Source: Ruminococcaceae bacterium UBA1730
Lineage (GTDB): Bacteria > Bacillota > Clostridia > Oscillospirales > Acutalibacteraceae
Reading direction: 5' to 3'
Assembly: GCA_002315935.1 (NCBI GenBank)
Contig: DCII01000002.1
Span: 79,257-143,256, forward strand
DNA length: 64,000 nucleotides
The notes under the pieces were generated by a model. It made no database searches and was not told where the DNA came from. It worked only from the letters and a program-made list of their open reading frames with translations. A program made the translations under genes and the position numbers. Positions 36,606 to 44,927 of this stretch are shown here, piece by piece; the first letter of the stretch is position 1, and every line of letters starts with the position of its first letter.

Positions 36606-37718
36606 TTATCCTCCGGTAACGATAACCGTTGCAGATGAAATAATCAGCACGGTAATGCAGAAAATCAGCATAACATTCATCATAGAGCAAACATATGCAA
36701 TTCCGTTATAGACCGAAACGCAGCATTGACAGCCGAGCATATCGCTGATTGAAGATGCTATTCTCATCGAAAAAATCCAAAGAAGAGTTTGCACAAGAAC
36801 CGGAATACAGATTGCTCCGAGAGCGGCAATTCCGAAAATTCCGACAGTATTACGAACAAGAGATATACTGCCCGTAAAGGATGAAAAGGCTTCTCCGAGA
36901 GCACCTCCGACAACCGGAACAAATGTTGAGGTTACAAGCTTCACCGCCTTTCCGGCAACCGAATCCGAAGATGAAGCAACAACGCTCTTTATCGCAAGAG
37001 TGCCCGAAAACAAAGTGGCTGAAACCGAAAAAATGTATGTTGATGCCTTCCGTAGAACATCCGCAACTGAATTCAGCCTGATTTCCGGAAGCATTCCCGT
37101 GCAGAGATAGAGAGCACCCACAACGCACGATAACGGCAATATTACGCTTTCCGCTATCATTGAAACAGATTCTGCGATAAGAAAAGATGTTCCGTTATAT
37201 GAAATTGCAGATGCAGGCTTGCCGGATGCCGTCAGAAGAGCCGTCAGAACGGGTATCAGAAGCTTTTCAAAGCCTACGCAAAGCTTAACGCAGGATGCAC
37301 ACGCCCTGACCACTTCATAAACAGCCTTGAACAATGTCAGCACTGCAAAGCATGAACCGACAAGTGAGACTACCGACCTGTTTTTTTCATCCTCGGGAAC
37401 AAGCGAAACGCAGATGCTGATTACTATTGCCGTTCCGACTGCGGAAGCAAGAGCCTTCATCGGTTCTTTCCATTTTTCTTTAAAAACTCCCATGACGGAA
37501 GAAAAAACGGTTGACGGCGATAATTCGAGAATTGATTGAGCATCAATTTCATCCATACCGATTTTTTTCATGAAATCCTTTGATTCATCATCAAGAAAAT
37601 CATGAAGCTTATCCGCTCCCGACGATTTAATAATGTCACTTTTATATTCATCAATATTTGTCGCTTTCGCCGGCACGGAGAAAACGAATAGAAGAATAAT
37701 AACCGTAATAATTTTCAT
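36606..37718 (-). CDS. spoIIIAE: stage III sporulation protein AE
   Basis: A 370-residue polytopic membrane protein with an N-terminal signal-like segment (ITVIILLFVFSVPAKA) and about seven further hydrophobic helices. Conserved SpoIIIAE blocks include FVPVVGGALGEAFSSFTGS and the region with VVGALYL. It is the likely membrane core of the SpoIIIA channel. It overlaps spoIIIAD by 4 bases. Confidence 0.92.
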   Translation of the reverse strand: MKIITVIILLFVFSVPAKATNIDEYKSDIIKSSGADKLHDFLDDESKDFMKKIGMDEIDAQSILELSPSTVFSSVMGVFKEKWKEPMKALASAVGTAIVISICVSLVPEDEKNRSVVSLVGSCFAVLTLFKAVYEVVRACASCVKLCVGFEKLLIPVLTALLTASGKPASAISYNGTSFLIAESVSMIAESVILPLSCVVGALYLCTGMLPEIRLNSVADVLRKASTYIFSVSATLFSGTLAIKSVVASSSDSVAGKAVKLVTSTFVPVVGGALGEAFSSFTGSISLVRNTVGIFGIAALGAICIPVLVQTLLWIFSMRIASSISDMLGCQCCVSVYNGIAYVCSMMNVMLIFCITVLIISSATVIVTGG

Positions 37719-38101
37719 CCTATCAATCCCAACGCAAAATCTGCCGCCGAAGTAATCATCGGCATCGCAACAACAACCGCTCCGATTTTTCCCGAAAGCT
37801 CAATCATATCGCCGATTGCCGTGCAGGAATTATCGTTGCATATGTCGGCTCCGAGCCTTGTTATTATGCAGATTGCGGCACATTTAATCAGAATGGCAAC
37901 ATTTCCGCCCTGAATTCCTGCGGCAACGGTCATATTTCCTGCCGTTTCCGTTATTTCATATAGCCTTGATGAAATGCAAATTCCAATAACCGCAATCGAA
38001 GCGAATGTCACAAGCGGAGCAAGCTCCGGCCGAAGCTGTTTTATCAGAGAATAGACTGCGGCGGCAATAACGCCGGCAATCATGATTTTTGCAATATCCA
38101 T
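37715..38101 (-). CDS. spoIIIAD: stage III sporulation protein AD
   Basis: A 128-residue membrane protein with four hydrophobic segments and the family pattern IKQLRPELAPLVTFAS, then CIITRLGADICNDNSCTAIG. Paralogous to SpoIIIAC, with which it forms part of the inner-membrane base. Confidence 0.92.
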   Translation of the reverse strand: MDIAKIMIAGVIAAAVYSLIKQLRPELAPLVTFASIAVIGICISSRLYEITETAGNMTVAAGIQGGNVAILIKCAAICIITRLGADICNDNSCTAIGDMIELSGKIGAVVVAMPMITSAADFALGLIG

Positions 38102-38102
38102 A

Positions 38103-38297
38103 TCAGAAATCCGCTATGTTTTTAAGTGCATCAAGAAGCTCTGAAAACTGAGGAATAAGCATCATCAGCACTGCCGCTATGCCTGCAAGAATTGTTATCA
38201 GAGCATAATCATCTCTGCCCGAGCGAACAAGAATTGAATTCAGAATTGCAACGATTATTCCGACCATTGCTATTTTTATTACTATTGAAATTTCCAT
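38103..38297 (-). CDS. spoIIIAC: stage III sporulation protein AC
   Basis: A 64-residue protein with two membrane helices (IAMVGIIVAILNSILV and YALITILAGIAAVLMML), the expected size and layout of SpoIIIAC. One base separates it from spoIIIAD. Confidence 0.92.
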   Translation of the reverse strand: MEISIVIKIAMVGIIVAILNSILVRSGRDDYALITILAGIAAVLMMLIPQFSELLDALKNIADF

Positions 38298-38306
38298 TTC
38301 AGCACC

Positions 38307-38816
38307 TTAAATATAAAGTATTATCACCCAAACACCTGCAAGCACTCCGAGTGCCGGAAAAATTCCGGAATATTTTCTGCTTTTTTCTTCTTCATCAACA
38401 AGCTTCCTTTCGATTTCTCTTCTGCAACAGCCTATGCACAAAAGCTGACCCTCGGCATCGGTTGCTCCGAGCTGATTTCCCATTGCCGAAAGGAGCTTTT
38501 CCGAATCTGTTTTCCTTATGTTTTCATCAGCTTCAACTGAGATTTTCCATGCATTCCGCAATGTTTCCCCACCCCTGAGCAACGAATTGCATTTTTTGAG
38601 AAATACGGGATATTCTTCATATTGTGACATTTCATCAATAAGCTCTGAAAACGGGATTTTTGTACTTTTTATTCTGTTTTCAGCCGCAGAAAGAAAGGAT
38701 ATTATACTTCTTTGATATTCGCATCTGTTCTTTTGATTATCGGCAATCAGCTTACCTGCAAGTGCACATCCCGAAATCAAAAGAACCGCCGAAACAAGCT
38801 TAATCAGAAATATCAC
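38307..38816 (-). CDS. spoIIIAB: stage III sporulation protein AB
   Basis: A protein of about 166-169 residues with an N-terminal helix (LVSAVLLISGCALAGKLIA), Arg-rich YQRSIISFLSAAENRI, a central domain and a C-terminal helix (GIFPALGVLAGVWVIILYI), like SpoIIIAB. Homologues usually begin MxKLxxAxL. The matching first codon here is CTG at 38807, five bases after AGGTGA. The GTG given (38816) lies within that binding site and a TTG at 38837 is further upstream. It overlaps the spoIIIAA end. Confidence 0.88.
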   Translation of the reverse strand: MIFLIKLVSAVLLISGCALAGKLIADNQKNRCEYQRSIISFLSAAENRIKSTKIPFSELIDEMSQYEEYPVFLKKCNSLLRGGETLRNAWKISVEADENIRKTDSEKLLSAMGNQLGATDAEGQLLCIGCCRREIERKLVDEEEKSRKYSGIFPALGVLAGVWVIILYI

Positions 38817-39750
38817 CTGCCTTGATGATTTTTTCAATTGAGCAGATATTATCTGCGGAAAGAAGAATAATTCTGCCGAACGCTCCCGTTGCCAAAAGTC
38901 TTTTGAGAAGAGGTTTTGATTTCAGCTCCTCTTCGCTTCTTGCATGGACACTCAATATAAATTCAACTCCAGAATTGACTCCGCATTCAATTGCCGAAAT
39001 TTCATCATCGGTTGAAACCTCATCGCAGATTATAATATCGGGCGAAAAGGCTCTCAACCCCGTCATAATGCCCTCACCCTTCGGATAACCGGTCGCAACA
39101 TCGCAATTAATTCCTATATCGTTCTGCGATTCCGAGCCGAAGGAAGCGGCAATTTCTCCCCTTTCATCGCAGATGAAAACCTTTTTCAGCAGTCCTCGTT
39201 CGTCACCGGAAAGCTGCCTTGCAAGGTCACGCAGAACAGTAGTTTTTCCACCTGCCGGAGGTCCTGCAATGATAACGGACTTTATTCCGTCCGAAAAGCA
39301 CTCGTTGAAGATGACATTTGCCGCCCCTTTTATTTCACGGGCAATTCTGAAATTGATACATTCAATATCTCTTACGGCAATGATTTTTCCGTTCTCGGTC
39401 ACCGCCGTTCCGGCAACGCCTATTCTGTGACCGCCGTTTATCGTTATATATCCACGGTTGATTGATTCCGTGAACGAATGGACCGAATAACCGCAGATAC
39501 GCAGAAACAATTCCTTTATTTCATCCTTGTTCGTTCTGATAACCGCAGACGAAGGAATGGTAGTCAACCGTCCGCATGGCGAAATAAAGAATGTTCCCTT
39601 ATCCGTCACAATAACCGCCGGTCTGCCGCTTCTGAATCTCATTTCTCTTATGCTGTATTTCTCAGGGCAAAGACCGATTGCCGAATGAAGTCCTTCGGTC
39701 AGCCTTGAAAACGCCGTTTCAATCCGTTTAATGTTGTCCGTATTTATCAC
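38800..39750 (-). CDS. spoIIIAA: stage III sporulation protein AA, ATPase
   Basis: A 316-residue AAA-like ATPase, first gene of the operon, thought to energise the SpoIIIA secretion complex in the mother cell. Walker A is GPPAGGKTT (about 163-171), Walker B is DIIICDEVS. The GTG at 39750 lies inside the AGGTGA ribosome binding site; an ACG at 39741 is exactly five bases after it and may be the true initiation codon. No convincing sigma-E promoter could be read upstream; a partial CATATGAT -10-like octamer is present. Confidence 0.92.
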   Translation of the reverse strand: MINTDNIKRIETAFSRLTEGLHSAIGLCPEKYSIREMRFRSGRPAVIVTDKGTFFISPCGRLTTIPSSAVIRTNKDEIKELFLRICGYSVHSFTESINRGYITINGGHRIGVAGTAVTENGKIIAVRDIECINFRIAREIKGAANVIFNECFSDGIKSVIIAGPPAGGKTTVLRDLARQLSGDERGLLKKVFICDERGEIAASFGSESQNDIGINCDVATGYPKGEGIMTGLRAFSPDIIICDEVSTDDEISAIECGVNSGVEFILSVHARSEEELKSKPLLKRLLATGAFGRIILLSADNICSIEKIIKAGDISD

Positions 39751-39824
39751 CTGCTTTACTGAATCATATGGTCGCCTGTCCCGATTTAGAACACAAGAAA
39801 TAAATTCTTTTACAGATTGTTCAC

Positions 39825-39853
39825 TTGAAATGCGGATTATAATATGTTATATT
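39825..39853 (+). promoter_or_regulatory. sigma-A promoter for the YfhO gene
   Basis: TTGAAA (39825-39830) and TATATT (39848-39853) are 17 bases apart, with the YfhO start codon 33 bases downstream after GGAGGTAAG. An alternative TATAAT at 39838-39843 has no good -35. Confidence 0.5.
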
Positions 39854-39886
39854 AATATAAATTCGAAACTTTCTCGGAGGTAAGAT

Positions 39887-42800
39887 ATGGCAAGACTCGA
39901 CTCGGACCTTGGCAAAAAGCCCTCGGTCTTCAAGAAAATATTTGCTGATAATAAAGCGTGCTGGGCGGCAATTCTCTGCACAGTAGGTCTGATGATGCTG
40001 GTTTATTATTGTTATGACCTTTTCCCGTTCGGCGGAAAAACTATTCTCCGAATGGATATGTATCATCAGTACGGTCCTCTGTTTGCCGAATTCTACGACA
40101 GAGTAACCAATCTTGAAAGCTTAATCTATTCATGGAGAACGGGTCTTGGCGGTCCGTTCCTCGGCAATTTCTTCAATTATCTTTCAAGCCCGTCTGCAAT
40201 AATCATTCTCATTCTCGGTCATCAGAATATGCCCGAAGCAATTGCCGGTATGATTCTCGTAAAAGCCGCATTTTCCGCAGGCTCTTTCGCCTATTATCTC
40301 AAAAAATCACAGGGCAGAAACGACCTCACAACTGCGGCATTCGGCGTTCTCTATGCAATGTGCGGCTATTTTGTTGCATATTACTGGAATGTCATGTGGA
40401 TTGACACAATGGTGTATTTCCCTCTCGTTATTCTCGGAATTGAGAATATCATTAACAAACGCAGTTCAAAATGTTATATCGCATTTCTTGCTCTCACCCT
40501 TGTTTCAAACTACTACATGGGATATATGACCTGTATATTCTCGGTCATTTATTATGTCATTTATTTTCTCAGTCAGAATGATTTTTCATCCGTTTATGAT
40601 GACACACCGTATTCACTTTCCGAAGACGGCAAAAAGAAATATTCATTCAGGCAGAAGGTTAAGGGAAGCATTCTTCTTCGCAGTGGATTAAGATTTGCAT
40701 TTTCAAGCATTGCCGCCGCAGGGCTTGTTGCCTTTGCACTTGTGCCGACATATTTTATTCTGAAAAGCTGTTCGGCAACCTCAGGCACAATGCCGTCACT
40801 TGACCAATACACCTCGTATTATGATATTTTTGATTTCCTTGCAAATCATCTTGCAAGCGTAACTCCGACCATCAGAAGCAGTGGCGATGATGTTCTTCCG
40901 AATGTTTACTGCGGAATTGCAACTCTGATTCTTGTTCCGCTCTATCTTTTCACAAGAAGCATTCCGCTCAAGGAAAAGGTTGTCAATGTTTCTCTTCTCG
41001 GAATATTCTACTTCAGCTTCAACATCAATATTCTCAACTATATCTGGCACGGCTTCCATTACCCCAACGACCTGCCTTACCGTTTTTCGTTCATGTATTG
41101 CTTCTTCCTTCTGACCCTTGCATATAAGGCGTTCACAAGGCTCAGGGAATTTACGGGCAGACAGATTCTTGCCGCAGGCGTTGCACTTATCGGAGCAATA
41201 ATTATTATTCAGAAAATAACTTCAAAGAATGTTGGAGATATATCCATTTTCATCAGCATCATTTTCACAATTGTTTACTGCATTATTTTCTATATTTCCA
41301 AGGATAGCAAATACAGAGAATCCGCCGTTGCGGTTCTTCTGCTCTGCTGTGTGGTTGGCGAAATTGCCTGTGCAAACACAGACAGATACAGCATGGAACA
41401 GCCGAAATCAAACTTTGTCGGCGATTATGCCGATTTCAGAAATGTCAAATCGCTTCTGGATAAAAAAGAGGGTAATCAGAATTACCGCATGGAGTTGACC
41501 TATAACAGAGCAAGGATGGATCCTGCATGGTTCGGCTATAACGGCATCTCAACCTTCTCCTCGATGGCTTATGAAAAGATGTCGAATATTCAGAGTGACC
41601 TCGGTCTCAGCGGCAACTATATCAACAGCTACACCTATCATCTCCAGACACCTGTTTACAACATGATGCATTCGCTCAGATATATTGTCAACAATGATGA
41701 GGATGTCAGCATTGCAGACGATTATTACACCGAAATCGGAAGCTCGGGAAAGTTCACGGCTTACGAAAACAAATATTGTCTTCCGATTGGTATGGCAACA
41801 AACAGCGGCTTGAGAGAATGGTTTACCGATTTCAACAATCCGTTCACCGTTCAGAGCGACTGGGTTGAATATGCGACGGGTGTTTCGGATGTTTTCGGAC
41901 TCATGACATTCGACAATATCAGATATTACAACATGAATGAAATCACCTCGGGCTTTGAATCCGGCGACCTTTATTTTTCAAAGGAAGGCGAAGGAACAGG
42001 CGAGTTGACATTCATCCTTACCGTTCCCGAAGAAAGACATTGTTACCTTTATGTCAATTCCGACAGCTTTGATGAAATCAGCATCACAAAAGGTGAAAAG
42101 AGCATAACGCAGGATACGGATGAACCCTATGTTTATGACCTCGGAGTTGTCAAGCCTGATGAGGAAGTTACTGTTTTCATTTCGATTGAAGAATCTGAAT
42201 ACGGATATATTGATTTCTATCCCTGCTACATCAATGACGAAGCTCTTGACGAGGCATATGACATTCTCAGCAGAAACGCACTCAATGTCACATCTGCAAC
42301 TGCAACCGATATTAAGGGCACGGTCAATGCCGAGCAGAGCGGATTATTCTACACCTCAATTCCTTATGATAAGGGTTGGAAGGTCTATATTGACGGAAAA
42401 GAAATCAAAGAGGATGATTATGTTGCTCTTGCGGATGCTTACCTTGCATTCAACATTTCCAAGGGCGAGCACACCATTGAACTTAAATATCATCAGAGAG
42501 GTCTTTCAATCGGCATTGCCGTTTCCGGCGGAACCGCTCTTCTTCTCATAATTATCGGCATATTCATTTCAATCAGAAAGAAAAAGAAAGCAAAGAAGAA
42601 CAGAATTGAAGAAACCGAAATAATCTTTGAAAATTCCGAAAATGAAAATGTCAATTCTGAAATCGAAGAAGCCTCCGAAGCTGAAAACGGCGAAGAAAAT
42701 CAACTTCCCGAAGAAAACACGGAGAATGCGGATGTTGAAGCGGAATCAGAAGATGAAACAACAAATGTTGTTGAAATGCCGACGGAAATTCTCAACGAGC

Positions 42801-42994
42801 TTTTTGCGGAATTTGAATCTGATGAAGAATCAGCAGAAATAATTGTTGAAGGATCAACGGAAATAACCGTTGAAGAATCAGCAGAAATAATTGTTGAAGA
42901 ATCAGCAGAAAGCAGTGAAGAAAACTCGGACGAAACAGAAGCTTCAGAAAAAACGGTTGAAGAAAATAGCGAAGAAGATTCTTCTGATAACTGA
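39887..42994 (+). CDS. YfhO-family polytopic membrane protein with acidic tail
   Basis: A 1035-residue GT-C-like membrane protein. A first helix at about 25-45 is followed by roughly a dozen more up to residue 510, including the family-typical LRMDMYHQYGPLFAEFYDRV and YSWRTGLGGPFLGNFFNYLSS-like segments. Then comes an extracellular domain of about 370 residues, a last helix near 890 and a basic cluster (RKKKKAKKNR). YfhO proteins are linked to glycosylation of teichoic acids or related polymers. The final ~125 residues are extremely acidic and repetitive, facing the cytoplasm; this tail is not part of the family core. The gene is monocistronic. Confidence 0.88.
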   Translation: MARLDSDLGKKPSVFKKIFADNKACWAAILCTVGLMMLVYYCYDLFPFGGKTILRMDMYHQYGPLFAEFYDRVTNLESLIYSWRTGLGGPFLGNFFNYLSSPSAIIILILGHQNMPEAIAGMILVKAAFSAGSFAYYLKKSQGRNDLTTAAFGVLYAMCGYFVAYYWNVMWIDTMVYFPLVILGIENIINKRSSKCYIAFLALTLVSNYYMGYMTCIFSVIYYVIYFLSQNDFSSVYDDTPYSLSEDGKKKYSFRQKVKGSILLRSGLRFAFSSIAAAGLVAFALVPTYFILKSCSATSGTMPSLDQYTSYYDIFDFLANHLASVTPTIRSSGDDVLPNVYCGIATLILVPLYLFTRSIPLKEKVVNVSLLGIFYFSFNINILNYIWHGFHYPNDLPYRFSFMYCFFLLTLAYKAFTRLREFTGRQILAAGVALIGAIIIIQKITSKNVGDISIFISIIFTIVYCIIFYISKDSKYRESAVAVLLLCCVVGEIACANTDRYSMEQPKSNFVGDYADFRNVKSLLDKKEGNQNYRMELTYNRARMDPAWFGYNGISTFSSMAYEKMSNIQSDLGLSGNYINSYTYHLQTPVYNMMHSLRYIVNNDEDVSIADDYYTEIGSSGKFTAYENKYCLPIGMATNSGLREWFTDFNNPFTVQSDWVEYATGVSDVFGLMTFDNIRYYNMNEITSGFESGDLYFSKEGEGTGELTFILTVPEERHCYLYVNSDSFDEISITKGEKSITQDTDEPYVYDLGVVKPDEEVTVFISIEESEYGYIDFYPCYINDEALDEAYDILSRNALNVTSATATDIKGTVNAEQSGLFYTSIPYDKGWKVYIDGKEIKEDDYVALADAYLAFNISKGEHTIELKYHQRGLSIGIAVSGGTALLLIIIGIFISIRKKKKAKKNRIEETEIIFENSENENVNSEIEEASEAENGEENQLPEENTENADVEAESEDETTNVVEMPTEILNELFAEFESDEESAEIIVEGSTEITVEESAEIIVEESAESSEENSDETEASEKTVEENSEEDSSDN
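42824..42919 (+). repeat. 24-bp tandem repeat inside the YfhO tail
   Basis: Three full 24-base units and one degenerate copy, each starting GAAGAATCAGCAGAAAT or close to it. They encode EESAEIIV, EGSTEITV, EESAEIIV, EESAESSE. The period keeps the reading frame, so the tail can change length without frameshift. Confidence 0.85.
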
Positions 42995-42999
42995 TGAAA

Positions 43000-43028
43000 A
43001 AAGAGCAGTCCGTCATAGGCTGCTCTTT
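43000..43028 (+). terminator. terminator after the YfhO gene
   Basis: AAAGAGCAG (43000-43008) pairs with CTGCTCTTT (43020-43028). It starts six bases after the stop codon. The T-run is short. Confidence 0.7.
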
Positions 43029-43070
43029 CGCTTAAATTATTCTTAATTTGTATAAAATAAATGTAAATTG

Positions 43071-43099
43071 TTGCATTATTTTAAAATTAATGTTATGAT
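43071..43099 (+). promoter_or_regulatory. sigma-A promoter for the YdjC gene
   Basis: TTGCAT (43071-43076) and TATGAT (43094-43099) are 17 bases apart, 35 bases before the ATG. Confidence 0.65.
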
Positions 43100-43134
43100 A
43101 GAAGCATATTACTCAAAGAGGAGAGGTCTTACCA

Positions 43135-44016
43135 ATGAAAGAAAGATACCTTATTATCAACGCCGATGATTTCGGAATGTGCAAAGCCGCCAACGATGCG
43201 ATTACGGAGCTTTTCCGTGAAGGCTGCCTTTATTCATCAACAATCATGATGCCCTGCAAATTTGCAGAGGATGCAGTTAAGTTTTCGGTTGAAAATCCGC
43301 AGTATGCAATCGGTGTTCATCTTACCCTCACCAACGAGTGGGAAGCCCGTCAGCCCTGGGGACCTCTTACAGACGGCAAAACGATCAGAAACGAAGAAGG
43401 CAGAATGTGGCCCGAAAACGAGGATTTCGAAGCTCATTGCGACTACGATGAAGCTATTGCCGAGGTTAAGGCACAGATTGAAAAGGCTGAAAAGCTCGGC
43501 ATGAAGCCGGTTCAGGTTGATAACCACATGGGTTCGCTTTACGGCATGAACGGCAAATATCTCATGCTCCCGAAGGTTTTCAAGGTCTGCAAGGAAAAGG
43601 GTTATCCCTTCCGTATGTGCACAACTCCGAAGGACAGCTTCTGCCCAGACGGAGTGCCTCTCGGTCTTTATAAATTCTTCTGCCGTTTCTCCGGCGTTTT
43701 AAGCAAGCTCTATAAGGTCTATACTCCCGATTATCTTATTCTCACCGACCAGGTCAAGAGTCTTAAGGATAAGCAGACCTACGAAGAATTCAGAGATGAA
43801 TTTCTCCGCTTCCACGGTGAAATCCCCGAGGGTATAACCGAAACCTTCATTCATCCTGCTCTTGAAACAGATGAAATCAAAGCTATCACCGGCACATGGA
43901 AACGCCGCTACTGGGAATATCTTCTCATGAAGGACCCCGTTACTCATAAATATTTTGAAGACCATAACATAAAGCTCATCAGCTACCGTCAGCTTGTTGC
44001 AATGAAGAAAAAATAA
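43135..44016 (+). CDS. ChbG/YdjC-family carbohydrate deacetylase
   Basis: A 293-residue YdjC-fold protein. The metal site is seen in INADDFGMCKAANDAI (Asp-Asp near residue 10), VDNHMGSL and the later ETFIHPALETDE. Characterised ChbG removes an acetyl group from chitooligosaccharides. Here the ring between motifs contains inserts (residues about 65-100), and the substrate is uncertain. It has its own promoter and a following hairpin, so it is a single-gene unit. Confidence 0.87.
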   Translation: MKERYLIINADDFGMCKAANDAITELFREGCLYSSTIMMPCKFAEDAVKFSVENPQYAIGVHLTLTNEWEARQPWGPLTDGKTIRNEEGRMWPENEDFEAHCDYDEAIAEVKAQIEKAEKLGMKPVQVDNHMGSLYGMNGKYLMLPKVFKVCKEKGYPFRMCTTPKDSFCPDGVPLGLYKFFCRFSGVLSKLYKVYTPDYLILTDQVKSLKDKQTYEEFRDEFLRFHGEIPEGITETFIHPALETDEIKAITGTWKRRYWEYLLMKDPVTHKYFEDHNIKLISYRQLVAMKKK

Positions 44017-44023
44017 TATCCAG

Positions 44024-44058
44024 ACAGCCGATAAACGATTTTTTCGCTTATCGGCTGT
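44024..44058 (+). terminator. terminator-like hairpin after the YdjC gene
   Basis: ACAGCCGATAA (44024-44034) pairs perfectly with TTATCGGCTGT (44048-44058). The T-run is in the loop, not after the stem, so termination efficiency is doubtful. From here to 44160 I see only a small AGTTCTAAGAACT palindrome. Confidence 0.55.
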
Positions 44059-44161
44059 TAAATTTAAGGCTATGAAGTTCTAAGAACTCTAATAAAGGTT
44101 CTTCACGGAAAGTTGTGGATGGCAATAACACCGGAATTAATAATGAAAACAGAGAAGGTTC

Positions 44162-44336
44162 TGTCATTGCGAGCGAAGCGTAGCAATCCGTTCCTTCTTG
44201 AAGAGTGTTACGGATTCCCCTCAGAAATATAGTCGCACTGCTCCTTATTTCTTCACCTCACCGCCTCGCTTCATCCGCCACCGGCGGCACTTCGGCGGTT
44301 CGCCCACACCAGTCTGCGGACTGGTTCGTAATGACA
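44162..44336. mobile_element. MITE-like element with TGTCATTRCGARC ends
   Basis: A 175-base non-coding block bounded by TGTCATTGCGAGC at the left and, inverted, TGTCATTACGAAC at the right (11 of 13 match). The left part GCGAGCGAAGCGTAGCAATC is a short repeat seen in many bacterial genomes. The interior carries GC-rich hairpins (CCGCCACCGGCGG, CCAGTCTGCGGACTGG). Base composition is much richer in GC than the flanks. There is no coding potential. It lies in a 444-base gap between convergent genes. Confidence 0.65.
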
Positions 44337-44409
44337 AACCTACTCCTATGTTTCAGCCCCAACTTTCTGTGAAGAGCGAAAATATATTTCAAAAAGGGTT
44401 CGCAGAAGA

Positions 44410-44447
44410 AAAGAAAAGCTCCCGCAAAAGAAAAATCTCAGCAGGAG
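44410..44447 (-). terminator. terminator after the DUF2442 gene
   Basis: On the minus strand CTCCTGC pairs with GCGGGAG (one G-T pair) and is followed by CTTTTCTTTTC, 14 bases after the DUF2442 stop. Confidence 0.6.
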
Positions 44448-44460
44448 TTGTAAATCGGAT

Positions 44461-44709
44461 TTATACAGGAGTACCGTATTCATAAACTGCATCACTCGGA
44501 AGATCTATTTTATCATTCCAAAAAATACAGGTTCTGCTTTCATCAAGCTGAACAGCAGAAAAAAGACCCGGCACAGTCATCAATATACCGTAAGACTCAA
44601 TTTTTTCAATATCTGTTTTGACATCATAGATTACTTTCTTGCCATCATCAAATAAAACCGAAAGGCAATAATTCTCCATGGGTTTAAGTTCTTTAATTCT
44701 CGGAATCAC
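44461..44709 (-). CDS. DUF2442-domain protein
   Basis: An 82-residue protein with the DUF2442 pattern: PRIKELKPMENYCLSVLFDDG at the start, then a Tyr/Asp-rich strand and WNDKIDLPSDAVYEYG at the end. DUF2442 genes very often sit beside DUF4160 genes, sometimes with toxin-antitoxin-like distribution; the function is unproven. It lies 14 bases after the DUF4160 gene and ends the minus-strand run. Confidence 0.78.
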   Translation of the reverse strand: MIPRIKELKPMENYCLSVLFDDGKKVIYDVKTDIEKIESYGILMTVPGLFSAVQLDESRTCIFWNDKIDLPSDAVYEYGTPV

Positions 44710-44723
44710 ACTAACACCCTCTC

Positions 44724-44927
44724 TTATTCAAGCGGAGGAAGCTTCCCGATTGCCTGCGTTTCCCACATTCTCAGAAGAGCCTGCTGATTGAATTCAAGCC
44801 ACTCAACAACCAATGCCTGTGCTTTTATCGGAAGGTCTCCGTCTGTCATTTTCAATGTATTCAAATCAAATATTCCAATATACTCTCCATATAAAGCATG
44901 TATGTGACAGGGTTCATGTTCTTTCAT
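44724..44927 (-). CDS. DUF4160-domain protein, N-terminally truncated
   Basis: A 67-residue remnant of DUF4160: HEPCHIHALYGEYIGIFDL, then LPIKAQALVVEWLEFNQQALLRMWE. Complete members begin about 15 residues earlier with a strand containing PTIxxxxGxRFFFxxNEH, which is missing here. The upstream bases instead code the end of pnuC, and an A8 tract lies just before the ATG. It may be a decayed gene, or a short form whose start overlaps pnuC. Confidence 0.65.
   Translation of the reverse strand: MKEHEPCHIHALYGEYIGIFDLNTLKMTDGDLPIKAQALVVEWLEFNQQALLRMWETQAIGKLPPLE

Noticed and set aside
39750..39886. Sigma-E promoter for the spoIIIA operon
   Set aside because: A CATATGAT octamer resembles a -10, but no acceptable -35 lies 13-15 bases upstream, so I do not annotate it.
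42824..42919. CRISPR-like array
   Set aside because: The repeats are contiguous 24-base units in frame within a gene, with no spacers.
42791..43016. Antisense Leu/Phe-rich open frame opposite the YfhO tail
   Set aside because: It is the mirror of the Glu-rich repeats; its hydrophobic repeats are a coding artefact.
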